Below, in pieces: positions 54,315-63,935 of a stretch of 64,000 nt of DNA. The DNA comes from Vibrio superstes (GTDB lineage Bacteria > Pseudomonadota > Gammaproteobacteria > Enterobacterales > Vibrionaceae): positions 1,369,893 to 1,433,892 of the forward strand of contig NZ_BCUR01000001.1 of NCBI RefSeq assembly GCF_003569005.1, given 5' to 3'. The position numbers and the translations under genes are program-made. The notes under the pieces are model-generated. The model worked only from the letters and a program-made list of their open reading frames with translations, had not been told where the DNA came from and searched no databases. Position 1 is the stretch's first letter, and each line of letters begins with the position of its first letter.

Positions 54315-56531
54315 TTAGTTTAGGTACCACTGCCAAGGCATAAGACCTTGTTCTTCAAGTCCGGTTAGGCGACCTTCACGAAGTTTTGGGTCCACACCTG
54401 GGTTGGTTACGTAATCCCAATCTGGCGCTGTAGTGAACCCTTCGCCATCAATCACTAGCACGTTGTCTGATGAATCGTATTGATAGTTGTTGAACAGGTC
54501 ATCGCTAAACCAAAGGCGCGACATTTCGTTCATCAAGGCTTTATCACTCTTGCTTGGGTAAACCTCGCTGCCATCAAAGCGCAATGATTTATTGAACACA
54601 AATGGTAGTTCTGAACCATTACAAGAGGCTGCGATACAACCGATGGTCTTGAATAAATCAATGATAGAAAGCTTGTTATATTCTTCCTTTTCATCATCCC
54701 ATCCGGTCATGTAGTTCCACATGTTAAAGCTTGGTTTATGATCAAAGCGGTATAGTGTCGCTTGATTCTCGCTGTTTGCCGCCATATGACGCGCAGGTCC
54801 ATCGAACAAGGTATCGTTTAGCAGTGTTTTAAACTGTTTCATGTTCGTAGTTGCGCCACCAAAGCTAGCTTCTGAGTTAGGATAGAAGTCAGCTAAGTTC
54901 AATAATGCTTCAGTTTGGCTTGGGGCCGTAATCTCTACACCATCTGCTAAACAACTAATGGTGGATAGAAGGTCACCTATTTTAATTAGGTCAACAATGT
55001 CACCTAGTTCGACTCTACCTAATAGATAGTCCCAGAAGAATTTAGTTAAACTTTCACCATCTATACCTACACACAGAGCCATCTGCATGGTGTTCATGTT
55101 TGTATCAACACCAAAATATAAGTTTGTTACAGCACGATAAGCACTGTCTGGTAGAGTAAGTTGTGTCGAAATATCCTCTACATTCATGCTAGAGATTCTT
55201 TGTTTTAACAGTGCAATATTTTTTGGATCTTGCAACCATAGTGTTAATCCCATAGCGACTTGGTTTGGGTCGTCACTTGCTGTTAGCTCAACGAGTTCCG
55301 ATAAATCATCGCCTCCAAGAATTTCATGAATGACCATAGGTGCCAAGAATGTAACAGAGAATAACATACCAAAGCTGTTAGCCTCTTGAGCATTGGTGCC
55401 CAGAACTGTAGGTACTGTTAGTTTGTCATTGAGCGGCGATACATTCGCTGTTTTACAAGCTGCAGGAGAATCATCTAGCTTTGTACAGCCAATATACGGA
55501 GAAAATGGCATCAATGTCGACATAGGAGTGTTATCTGATTCCGGCCGAAGTTCAATATCTCCCATTACGGGTACTGAGGCTACGAGCGATAATGAATTTA
55601 ACAACCAATTTGCTAGCTGATCAATCCCACCCACGGCTACTCTTTGAGATTCCATGATCTCGGTAATATCAGTACCTGCTGTAAAACCTTTGCTTCTGTC
55701 TTTAGCAACATCGTAGCTAGGGTATTCAAACCCGTATGGGTTACTTTGCATGATCGCACGCTGGAAGTAATAGCCAGAGACGTCTTCGTCTTGTTGGAGA
55801 AAACCAATAGACATAGCGCCAGAGCCTTGGCCCATAACGGTGACCTTTTGAGTATCGCCACCAAATTTGTCGATATTATTGTGCACCCACTCTAAAGCAG
55901 TTTTTTGGTCACCAATACCATAGTTACCATCAGTGTTCTCACCCTCAACCCATTGCGTACCTAAGTGACCTAAGCGATAGTTAAAGCTCACGTAGATAAA
56001 AGGCTTTCCATCATCGCTTCCTTGAGCAACTACTGTATCACCATGTACGAGTGCTTCTGAGCCAGCGCCGTACTCAAAATCACCGCCGTGGATGAACACG
56101 TATACAGGAAGGTCTGCATCAGCCTCCACGCCAGCAGGACGCCAGATGTTTAGGTTCAAACAGTCTTCATTTTGTTCCTGTACAGTTGCACGATTTTGCA
56201 TGCACGCAGCGCCAAACTCAGTGGCATCGACGGTTTCGTCTAGTTCTTTTATATCGCTATGCTCAAAACGGGTTTGAGTTGCGTACTCGATGCCTTTAAA
56301 GGTTTCAACGTTAACGCGCTTTTCTTCGCCAGCTAGGGTCGTGATAACCACAGATTCTTTCATTGCTTCAACCGTTGATTCACCCACCTCTAAAGAGAAC
56401 TTTTCAGAAGGTAATGGCAATAGCGGCTCAGGATCATTTGGGAATGGAACGGTTGGTTCCACATCGGTATAACACGCAGAAAGTGTTGTGCTGATGGCTA
56501 TAGCGATAAGAGAACGGTGTAATAAAGTCAT
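54315..56531 (-). CDS. Carboxylesterase-fold lipoprotein lacking catalytic Ser and His
   Basis: 738 residues from ATG 56531. A lipobox TLSAC puts it on the outer membrane or periplasm. Landmarks of type-B carboxylesterases are clear: CLNLNIW, HGGDFEYGAGS (oxyanion), YRLGHLG, GDQKTALEWVHNNI and FGGD. The nucleophile elbow, normally GESAG, reads MGQGSGA, so the Ser position is Gly (codon 55824-55826). The His position in the C-terminal region reads CNGSELPFVF, where relatives have HG(S/D)ELPF; it is Asn (54618-54620). The acid Glu (TNAQEANSFG) is kept. Loss of two triad residues suggests a non-catalytic binding protein, as with neuroligins. I see no frameshift. A DUF-like tail of about 200 residues follows. 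It lies between a PLD lipoprotein and a barrel. Confidence 0.85.
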   Translation of the reverse strand: MTLLHRSLIAIAISTTLSACYTDVEPTVPFPNDPEPLLPLPSEKFSLEVGESTVEAMKESVVITTLAGEEKRVNVETFKGIEYATQTRFEHSDIKELDETVDATEFGAACMQNRATVQEQNEDCLNLNIWRPAGVEADADLPVYVFIHGGDFEYGAGSEALVHGDTVVAQGSDDGKPFIYVSFNYRLGHLGTQWVEGENTDGNYGIGDQKTALEWVHNNIDKFGGDTQKVTVMGQGSGAMSIGFLQQDEDVSGYYFQRAIMQSNPYGFEYPSYDVAKDRSKGFTAGTDITEIMESQRVAVGGIDQLANWLLNSLSLVASVPVMGDIELRPESDNTPMSTLMPFSPYIGCTKLDDSPAACKTANVSPLNDKLTVPTVLGTNAQEANSFGMLFSVTFLAPMVIHEILGGDDLSELVELTASDDPNQVAMGLTLWLQDPKNIALLKQRISSMNVEDISTQLTLPDSAYRAVTNLYFGVDTNMNTMQMALCVGIDGESLTKFFWDYLLGRVELGDIVDLIKIGDLLSTISCLADGVEITAPSQTEALLNLADFYPNSEASFGGATTNMKQFKTLLNDTLFDGPARHMAANSENQATLYRFDHKPSFNMWNYMTGWDDEKEEYNKLSIIDLFKTIGCIAASCNGSELPFVFNKSLRFDGSEVYPSKSDKALMNEMSRLWFSDDLFNNYQYDSSDNVLVIDGEGFTTAPDWDYVTNPGVDPKLREGRLTGLEEQGLMPWQWYLN

Positions 56532-56754
56532 GATTTTTTCCACATTCAAAATTCAGTTTGGAGCACTTGTCTATAAGTGACGCCACGGTGTAAACAATCG
56601 AATCTTGGCGCTCTCTATCCCTTGCGCTATTCGAACTACTGTTTCTTGGGCGTCATAATAAGGTGCGATTCAAATTTGATTGAATCGCATATGTTGGATT
56701 GAATCCTACGTAGTGCATCGCCCAGTATTTGAGCTACGCACCATGGATTAGGGG

Positions 56755-58395
56755 TTAGAAACGGTACCCAAAGTTCAATGTCATTGAGTCGCGTGTTTCA
56801 CCCTTGTTGTATAGAAAAGACATTTGGTAGTGCTTACCAAACTGTTTATTGACACCGACTAGAGCAGCCCATTGGTTAAGATCAACGCCCACATCATAAT
56901 CAAACTCAATATCTCCCGTTATTACAGTACCTTGCATACGACTCTTTAGGCCTTGGTATTCCGCACCCACGAATATCTGAGCTCGGTAATCAACCAGTTG
57001 GTAGCCCAGCATAGGTTGTACAGTGATAAGACCGTCACCCCAGCTTGAACCGCCTTCAATTCGAGTGGCTGAATACGTGCCTGTTACAGAGGCAAAGAAT
57101 TCTTTATAGCCAACAGATAGCGTTGTACCAATACCGACTAGGTCATATTTAAGGTTCAAGGGAACATTTAGACGTCCTGTGGTACATAGAGCTGAAACTC
57201 CATCACACAAGGCATCGCCTAAACCAGGGGCATAGTTCTCTATTTTATCGCGCAGACCTTGTCCTATTTCGCCTGTGTATTGGGCATCAACATTGGCATC
57301 GACATTGATCTTTCCGAAGTAACCAAACATGTTCCAAAATGGCAGAATATTGACATCGCCACGCAGTGTAAGCACTTCGGCGTTTACATTGGCGAATGTT
57401 TCATTCGGGTCAAAGAATTCGTTAAGTCGAACACCACCAATAATGAAATCGTTAGTTGGTAGGCTCATGTTTTGGTTTCTATAAGCCATAGAGATACCAA
57501 ATGGCAATGGAAGGTCGATACCTTGACGTGCCACCATGTCGCCCATCAAAGGGAAGACTCTATCTACATCAACACGTTCTTCGACTAAGCGAGGATCAGA
57601 GGCTTCATTTAATCGCTCTTCATCGATAATATCGACACCATCGGCGTCATATAGAGCGATCGGAGTTACTGATTCAACGATATGAACCGGTTTTTTACCC
57701 TTTGTGCCCGTCTTCTCGACGCGTTTTTCCATGATGATAAGCTTGCCTGAATCTAGGGTCTGAAAAGTGATGTCTTGGCGATAGTTTTCAATATTGTAGC
57801 CATTCAATTTGAACGAATTAGTGTTGCTGATTACCATGTTCTTTGGCTGACCATCAGACACAAGTACCTCAACCGTCATAAAGCGAAAATAAGCAATATC
57901 TTGCGGTAGACCGTATTTTGAATAGTTAAAGGTAATGGCTACATCACCGTTTTCTAACTCTGCAGCCTTAATCGAAGAGGCATCATAACTTTGTGCCCAG
58001 TTACGCAAACGATATTGAGTGCGAGTACTTTGTTCTATTTCATCAACAGCATCTAGATGCTCGTCAATCTTGCTTCTTTCATGCTTGATTCGAAGATCAA
58101 TATTGCCTTTCTGATCGGTACTCTTCACCAGAAATACAGAAGAGTTCCTGACTTCATCGTTGATATAAACTGTACGGTCGACTTGCTCTACAAGATGTTC
58201 GCCCATTTCCAATGAACTGATGCCGAGCTTTGGCAGATCATCGTCGATACCATAGTGGCTAAAGATCTTCTTTCCTTTTAACTCTGGCTGAAACTCAACT
58301 TGTTCAGCCATCGTGTTGTAAGAGAACATCAGCACGGTAGGTGCGATGAGTGTTGATATTGAGCGCTTAGCTACCTGTTTAAATACGTTGTTCAT
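56755..58395 (-). CDS. Outer-membrane beta-barrel with N-terminal periplasmic domain
   Basis: 546 residues with signal peptide (MAEQVEFQP begins the mature part). The first 260 residues are soluble beta-rich, and then about 280 residues of amphipathic strands run to a terminal Phe (LNFGYRF). The layout, an N-terminal domain plus a 12- to 16-strand barrel, is reminiscent of uncharacterised porin-like proteins of Vibrio. It precedes the esterase-like gene on the same strand by 224 bases and is divergent from the patatin gene. Confidence 0.78.
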   Translation of the reverse strand: MNNVFKQVAKRSISTLIAPTVLMFSYNTMAEQVEFQPELKGKKIFSHYGIDDDLPKLGISSLEMGEHLVEQVDRTVYINDEVRNSSVFLVKSTDQKGNIDLRIKHERSKIDEHLDAVDEIEQSTRTQYRLRNWAQSYDASSIKAAELENGDVAITFNYSKYGLPQDIAYFRFMTVEVLVSDGQPKNMVISNTNSFKLNGYNIENYRQDITFQTLDSGKLIIMEKRVEKTGTKGKKPVHIVESVTPIALYDADGVDIIDEERLNEASDPRLVEERVDVDRVFPLMGDMVARQGIDLPLPFGISMAYRNQNMSLPTNDFIIGGVRLNEFFDPNETFANVNAEVLTLRGDVNILPFWNMFGYFGKINVDANVDAQYTGEIGQGLRDKIENYAPGLGDALCDGVSALCTTGRLNVPLNLKYDLVGIGTTLSVGYKEFFASVTGTYSATRIEGGSSWGDGLITVQPMLGYQLVDYRAQIFVGAEYQGLKSRMQGTVITGDIEFDYDVGVDLNQWAALVGVNKQFGKHYQMSFLYNKGETRDSMTLNFGYRF

Positions 58396-58837
58396 TATTG
58401 TTCACTTCTACCTGTCAGAACCCCAAACCTATGAGCATTCAGAAATTTAAACTTTCATCGAACACCCTTTGTTCGACGTAATGACAAGCCCACTCTCTGA
58501 TTGTTAAACCAGGTAAACCAAGTAGGTTTTTGTCGTAAAAATTAACTGTGGGGCGGATATTAGAGACAAATTAAGCTAGGCGAGAATCACTTATGTAGGA
58601 TGGCACCCTGCATTAGTTGAATGAGATGTTTTTGAAATAATGACGGAGCAGAGGCAAAAGCTATACATGAGAGGTTGGAGTATTTTTTAGAGGTTTTGCC
58701 TTAATGACAGCTTGAAGGGTTTTGTCCTACACCAGAGATTATTTGGATTGATGCCTCTGCATTATTATTCGCGCCAGCTTTGCCATTGCCTGACGGTAGG
58801 TGGCACTTTTCTTGTTAATAATTATTAGAGGCATGCC
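58396..58837. other. Intergenic region between barrel and patatin genes
   Basis: About 440 bases with no gene. It should carry the divergent promoters of the patatin and barrel genes; I cannot identify an operator with confidence. Confidence 0.4.
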
Positions 58838-60013
58838 ATGGCGCGCAAAATAAACATTGTTTCCATTGTATTACTGTCGATCTCCGTGGCAGCTTGTAGT
58901 ACTACTCACACCTTAGATAAACGTGTAACCGAAGAAAACTACAAAGATGTTACCTTGGACACTAGTCTTCAATTTGAAGAGCCGTTGCGTTTCTGGGCGT
59001 CAGAAAAGCCAGAGTTTCTTTACAATGAGAACACCCAGAGAACACCGATTAAGGTCGAAGGTGATACCCTAAATATCCTCGCGTTATCAGGTGGAAGTTC
59101 AAATGGTGCTTATGGCGCTGGTGTACTTATGGGATTAAGTGATACGGGGCAATTGAAAGACTACAGCGTGGTGACGGGGATTAGTGCTGGGGCCTTGATT
59201 GCTCCGTTTGTCTTTGCTGGTGGCGATGAAATAGCGCGCCTTGAAGAGGTCATTTTAGGCATTAATGATAAAGACGTGCTGGGAAAGAAGAACTTTTTGA
59301 ACACAGTATTTAAAGACGCATTTACCAACGGCAATAACTTCATCGAATTCATCGCAAAAGCCTACCCAGAAGAGATGATTGATAAGATTGCTGAGCAACA
59401 CCGAAACGGTAGACGCTTATTTATTGGCTCTACGCATTTTGATTCTGGCGAGTTGATGGTTTGGAACTTGGGAGCGATAGCAAACAGTGACCTACCAAAC
59501 AGAGTTGATTTGGTGCACAAGGTTTTGGCGAGTAGTGCTTCCATTCCGGGCGTATTTCCACCGCAGTTCTTTAATGTTCGCGATCAAGAAACTGTATTGG
59601 AAGAGATGCACGTTGACGGTGGATTGGCAGCACAGGTGTTCTACAATCCTTCCAATTTTGATTACAAGTTAGTGTCAGAGTCACTGAACCTGACTAATCC
59701 ACCACAGCTAGACGTGATTCGAAATGGTTTCTTGAAGTCCCCATATAAGCAGGTTAACGATAAAGGCGTAGCACTGCTTACCAAGAGTGTTTCTGGGCTC
59801 ACCGTGATGCAAACACGCGGTGATATGTACCGAATGAAGTATCTGAGCAGTGATAAAGGCTTAGAGATGCAGTTCACTTATTTAGATCAGGACTTTTCTG
59901 AGGCGAAGCAATCGAAAGATCTATTCGATCTTGAGTACATGAAAGCAATATACCAGTATGGCTATGATAAGGCGGTAACTGGTGGTTTGTGGGATACTGA
60001 GTTACCACTATAA
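58838..60013 (+). CDS. Patatin-like phospholipase lipoprotein
   Basis: 391 residues with a lipobox SVAAC (Cys 20). The patatin domain is intact: oxyanion loop LSGGSSNGAYGAG (about 83-95), nucleophile GISAG (Ser about 116), and catalytic Asp in HVDGG. It should release fatty acids from phospholipids in the periplasm or outer membrane. It is a single gene closed by a strong terminator, divergent from the barrel cluster. Confidence 0.92.
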   Translation: MARKINIVSIVLLSISVAACSTTHTLDKRVTEENYKDVTLDTSLQFEEPLRFWASEKPEFLYNENTQRTPIKVEGDTLNILALSGGSSNGAYGAGVLMGLSDTGQLKDYSVVTGISAGALIAPFVFAGGDEIARLEEVILGINDKDVLGKKNFLNTVFKDAFTNGNNFIEFIAKAYPEEMIDKIAEQHRNGRRLFIGSTHFDSGELMVWNLGAIANSDLPNRVDLVHKVLASSASIPGVFPPQFFNVRDQETVLEEMHVDGGLAAQVFYNPSNFDYKLVSESLNLTNPPQLDVIRNGFLKSPYKQVNDKGVALLTKSVSGLTVMQTRGDMYRMKYLSSDKGLEMQFTYLDQDFSEAKQSKDLFDLEYMKAIYQYGYDKAVTGGLWDTELPL

Positions 60014-60020
60014 TGATCTG

Positions 60021-60054
60021 AAAAGCCGGCTATAGTTAGCTATAGCCGGCTTTT
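60021..60054. terminator. Bidirectional terminator between patatin and amt
   Basis: A perfect 15-bp stem, AAAAGCCGGCTATAG (60021-60035) with CTATAGCCGGCTTTT (60040-60054), 4-nt loop. It has A and T tracts on both sides and serves both convergent genes. Confidence 0.92.
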
Positions 60055-60072
60055 AATTGAGATAACTAAAGA

Positions 60073-61275
60073 TTATTTATCTGAGTTGGTAGAGCCAATC
60101 TTATGAATTGCAAGGTCAGCACCAATGAATTCTTCTTCTTGGCTAAGACGCAAGCCTGCGAACTTGTTCACCAAGCCGTACACTATGATACCGCCAATAA
60201 CCGCAACCAGTACGCCAGCTAGTGTGCCAACGATTTGAGACATCAAGCTTACACCTCCAAGACCACCAAGTGCTGGTAAACCAAAGATACCTGCGGCAAT
60301 CGCGCCCCAAACACCACAAAGACCGTGAAGTGGCCATACACCCAATACGTCATCGATCTTAGTACTGCGTTGCAACCAGGTAAATACCCATACAAACAGA
60401 GCACCAGCCACACCACCTACCACAAAGGCGCCCACTGGATGCATTAGGTCAGAGCCTGCACATACCGCAACTAGACCCGCTAAAGGACCATTGTGAATAA
60501 AGCCTGGGTCATTCTTACCAACAATCAACGCAACCAAAGTACCACCAACCATGGCGGCCAAGCTGTTCACTGCAACTAAACCATTAATGCCATCAAGCGT
60601 TTGCGCCGACATAACGTTAAAGCCAAACCAGCCAACAGTTAGTACCCATGCACCTAAGGCAAGAAAGGGAATGTTAGAGGGTGCAAATGCAATACCAGGT
60701 TTTCTACCTTGACGGGTGCCCAGTAGATAGATAGCCACTAATGCAAGCCAACCACCCATGCCGTGCACCACAACGGAGCCTGCAAAGTCGTGGAACTCTG
60801 CACCAAATTGGTTGTTCAACCAGTCTTGGAATCCGAAGTTTCCGTTCCAAATGACACCCTCAAAGAATGGGTAAACAAAAGCAACAATTAGAGCCGAAGA
60901 AATTAGGAAAGGGCGGAACTTAGCACGCTCGGCAATGCCCCCAGAAACTATCGCTGGTATTGCAGCAGCAAATGTTAGAAGGAAAAAGAACTTAACCAGT
61001 TCATAACCATTGTTTTCTGTCAGCGTTTCAACGCTCACGAAGAAGTGCTGTCCATAAGCAATCTGATAACCAATAGCAAAGTAGGCGACTGCTGCCAAAG
61101 CAAAGTCAGCCATGATCTTAACTAATGCATTTACTTGGTTCTTATGACGAACCGTACCAACTTCTAAAAAAGCAAAGCCTGCGTGCATGGCTAAAACCAT
61201 GATTGCGCCTAGAAGAATAAATAGAGTGTCTGCGCTTTGGGCTATTGCATCAATTGATTGACTAATATTGTCCAT
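60073..61275 (-). CDS. amtB: Ammonium transporter
   Basis: 400 residues with eleven membrane helices. The twin pore histidines are present in HDFAGSVVVHGMGG and in VWPLHGLCGVWG. No signal peptide. Trimers conduct ammonia under nitrogen limitation. glnK, which usually precedes amtB, is not next to it. The sigma54-like promoter (61319-61333) and GGTGC half-sites upstream indicate NtrC control. Confidence 0.93.
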   Translation of the reverse strand: MDNISQSIDAIAQSADTLFILLGAIMVLAMHAGFAFLEVGTVRHKNQVNALVKIMADFALAAVAYFAIGYQIAYGQHFFVSVETLTENNGYELVKFFFLLTFAAAIPAIVSGGIAERAKFRPFLISSALIVAFVYPFFEGVIWNGNFGFQDWLNNQFGAEFHDFAGSVVVHGMGGWLALVAIYLLGTRQGRKPGIAFAPSNIPFLALGAWVLTVGWFGFNVMSAQTLDGINGLVAVNSLAAMVGGTLVALIVGKNDPGFIHNGPLAGLVAVCAGSDLMHPVGAFVVGGVAGALFVWVFTWLQRSTKIDDVLGVWPLHGLCGVWGAIAAGIFGLPALGGLGGVSLMSQIVGTLAGVLVAVIGGIIVYGLVNKFAGLRLSQEEEFIGADLAIHKIGSTNSDK

Positions 61276-61318
61276 AAAACTGTGTCCCGGAGTGTATTAA
61301 AATTCTGGCAATACTTAA

Positions 61319-61333
61319 GCAAGAACCGTTCCA
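61319..61333 (-). promoter_or_regulatory. Sigma54 promoter of the amt gene
   Basis: On the minus strand this reads TGGAACGGTTCTTGC, matching TGGCACG-N4-TTGC with one change and the correct GG/GC spacing. It lies 43 bases upstream of the start codon. Confidence 0.8.
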
Positions 61334-61484
61334 ACTAGTGCTAATAATGAAGAAAAATAGCCTTTTGAGTAATCAAGTGGGCTGAAGAGCGCTTTTCTTT
61401 ATGTATTGAGACAATCTGTTGCTGATTATTTAAGATCTATATAAGAACTTCAATCAAGGCTTGGATATCACTTGTTACTGTTTT

Positions 61485-61565
61485 GCATGATATTGGTGCG
61501 GCGAATGAGCGTGCGCACATTATTGGTGCGTCAATCTAGTGCAAGGTTGGCATTTGTGTTGGTGC
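61485..61565. promoter_or_regulatory. NtrC-like enhancer sites upstream of amt
   Basis: GCACATTATTGGTGC (61515-61529) matches the NtrC site GCACC-N5-GGTGC with one mismatch. GCATGATATTGGTGC (61485-61499) is a weaker match, and a third GGTGC half-site lies at 61561. They are 150-235 bases upstream of the sigma54 promoter, the usual enhancer distance. Confidence 0.7.
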
Positions 61566-61723
61566 AAGATGTGCAAATGCAAGTAATGGAGTAGAAAGTA
61601 ATGGAGTAGGCGATAGGGGCTAAAGGGTCGGGGCTGATTGTCAGCGATAGGCAAGGCTTTCTAAATTCGACTCAGCTTAGATTGAGGAAGATGTGGTTCG
61701 TGGACTGAAGTTACCTACCTACA

Positions 61724-61756
61724 AACAAAAAGCCCTAGCTAATAAGCTAGGGCTTT
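61724..61756 (-). terminator. Rho-independent terminator of the symporter gene
   Basis: Perfect 12-bp stem AAAGCCCTAGCT (61729-61740) with AGCTAGGGCTTT (61745-61756), AATA loop, and a minus-strand TTTTTG tail. It lies 29 bases beyond the gene. Confidence 0.9.
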
Positions 61757-61784
61757 GAGATTAATACTTAATCTTGGGGGGAGA

Positions 61785-63539
61785 TTAAGCTGCTTGTTTA
61801 GTGCCACCTGCTCGAGATGCATTCACAAGTAGGATACCAACACTTAGTACGATTGAACCACATAGTAGGAACAATAGTCGTCCAGTTGGCTCGTTCGGGA
61901 TAAGAGCCATAGCTAGGATACCGAAACCAGCGGTGCTGATTAGCTTACCAAGCATTGAACGTTGTTTAGTATCAAGGTTTTGCTGCTCTTCACCTTCTGC
62001 AACAACAGGTGTGTTCCAGTTAATGAATAGTTGCTCAACTTCTTTCTCACGCTCTGGAGTACGGCCTTTGAACAGTAGAGTAGAGGCGATGAAGAAACCA
62101 CCAGTAAACACTACGTGTGCAGCCAAGCTTAGACCAACTTTCAGGTCAGCCCACTCACGAGCAGTTAGAGCATGTTCTAGACCAAATACGTTTTGGATGT
62201 CATCTGCAGTAAGTGCGATACCGAAGATGTAAGAAACAATACCACCAACGATTAGTGTTGCCCAAGCAGACCAATCTGGAGTGTTGCGAATCCACATACC
62301 TAGTAGGATAGGGATTAGCATTGGGAAGCCAATCAATGCGCCGATGTTCAGTACGATATCAAACAAGCTTAGGTGCTTAAGTGAGTTAATGAACAGACCG
62401 ATACCAATGATGATGATACCCATGATAACTGTCGTAAACTTACTTACTGCTACTAGCTCTTTCTGAGACGCGTGAGGGCGTACGATAGGGCTGTAGAAGT
62501 TCATCACGAAGATACCAGCGTTACGGTTAAGACCAGAATCCATTGAAGACATAGTCGCCGCGAACATAGCAGACATCAGTAGACCAACCATACCAGCAGG
62601 CATTACGTTTTGTACGAATGCTAGGTATGCTGCGTCACCTGCTTTACTACCCATGCTTGCATACTGTGCTGCAAAGTCAGGTTGGAAAGCAGCCATGTAC
62701 CAAGGTGGTAGGAACCAGATTAGTGGACCAACGATCATAAGGATACAAGCTAGGCCTGCAGCTTTACGTGCGTTGTCACTGTCTTTAGCACAAAGGTAAC
62801 GGTATGCGTTGATACTGTTGTTCATTACACCGAACTGCTTAACAAAGATGAACACAACCCAAAGGATGAAGATGCTCACGTAGTTAAGGTTGTTGCCCAG
62901 CATGAAGTCGCCTTGGAAGTTGTCTACGATGTTTCCTAGACCACCACCTGCAAAGTATGCAGCGATTGCACAAGTAATTGTAACAGCCATGATTACTAGC
63001 ATCTGCATAAAGTCAGATGCAACAACCGCCCAAGAACCACCAGTAACAGCCATCAACATGAGAACTAAACCGGTAACTACGATGGTTGCTTCCATTGGGA
63101 TGTTGAATACAGCAGCTACGAAGATAGCAAGACCGTTCAACCAAACACCAGCAGAAATCAAGCTGTCAGGCATACCTGCCCAAGTAAAGAACTGCTCTGA
63201 AGTTTTGCCGAAACGCTGACGAATTGCTTCGATAGCGGTTACTACACGAAGTTGACGGAACTTCGGAGCAAAATAGATGTAGTTCAAGAAGTAACCAAAT
63301 GCATTGGCTAGGAATAGGATAACAACGACGAAACCGTCGCTGAACGCGCGTCCTGCGGCTCCCGTAAACGTCCATGCTGAAAACTGTGTCATGAAGGCGG
63401 TTGCACCAACCATCCACCATAACATTTTACCGCCACCCCTGAAGTAGTCACTGGTAGATGTTGTAAACTTTCTAAACATCCAGCCAATAGCCATTAAGAA
63501 GAAGAAGTAGGCGAGAACAACAAAAGTATCAATAGTCAT
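61785..63539 (-). CDS. Sodium:solute symporter (SSS family)
   Basis: 584 residues with about 13-14 membrane helices. The SSS signature is visible in the pair GGSWAVVASDFMQMLVIM and FAATMSSMDSGLNRNAGIF, where Ser residues bind sodium. It probably takes up a sugar or uronate with sodium. A CRP site upstream suggests control by carbon status. No sugar-degrading gene lies next to it, so the solute is unknown; it resembles symporters of uronate and sugar loci in Vibrio. Confidence 0.88.
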   Translation of the reverse strand: MTIDTFVVLAYFFFLMAIGWMFRKFTTSTSDYFRGGGKMLWWMVGATAFMTQFSAWTFTGAAGRAFSDGFVVVILFLANAFGYFLNYIYFAPKFRQLRVVTAIEAIRQRFGKTSEQFFTWAGMPDSLISAGVWLNGLAIFVAAVFNIPMEATIVVTGLVLMLMAVTGGSWAVVASDFMQMLVIMAVTITCAIAAYFAGGGLGNIVDNFQGDFMLGNNLNYVSIFILWVVFIFVKQFGVMNNSINAYRYLCAKDSDNARKAAGLACILMIVGPLIWFLPPWYMAAFQPDFAAQYASMGSKAGDAAYLAFVQNVMPAGMVGLLMSAMFAATMSSMDSGLNRNAGIFVMNFYSPIVRPHASQKELVAVSKFTTVIMGIIIIGIGLFINSLKHLSLFDIVLNIGALIGFPMLIPILLGMWIRNTPDWSAWATLIVGGIVSYIFGIALTADDIQNVFGLEHALTAREWADLKVGLSLAAHVVFTGGFFIASTLLFKGRTPEREKEVEQLFINWNTPVVAEGEEQQNLDTKQRSMLGKLISTAGFGILAMALIPNEPTGRLLFLLCGSIVLSVGILLVNASRAGGTKQAA

Positions 63540-63624
63540 TTTTTTCAGCCTTAAAGGTCTTTAGATTAACTGCGAATAATATTAGCGTTTTTCGTGGTTT
63601 ATTAGTACTACAATATACACCTAA

Positions 63625-63640
63625 CGTGATCTAGAGCACG
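63625..63640. promoter_or_regulatory. CRP binding site upstream of the symporter
   Basis: CGTGATCTAGAGCACG matches the consensus TGTGATCTAGATCACA at 13 of 16 positions and is nearly symmetric. It lies 85 bases upstream of the symporter start, a suitable place for activation. Confidence 0.75.
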
Positions 63641-63914
63641 TTTTTGGGTTTGGGTGCAAGAAGGTGTATTTTTCTTTTTAAATCAATAGTTTAAATTGAT
63701 TTTGAGTGTTTGCAATCCCATTATTGGTTACTTATATGCCAAATACGAAAGTACTTTAGTATTACAAGATGTAACGGCTATTTTGACCTACTAAACTCGA
63801 TTTTATAAGTGCTAAAAATAGTTTAGTAGTTAATGGATTAGGCTAAGACAATGAGTGTAGTACGAATCACTTAGTTATCCAAAAATCATACGATAAGTGT
63901 ACATTTCATCTAGG

Positions 63915-63935
63915 TTTTTTTTTTTGGGGGGGGGG
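63915..63935. repeat. T11-G10 homopolymer junction
   Basis: Eleven T (63915-63925) are followed immediately by ten G (63926-63935). It is either a slippage-prone tract or an assembly artefact; it lies outside any gene I recognise. Confidence 0.8.
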
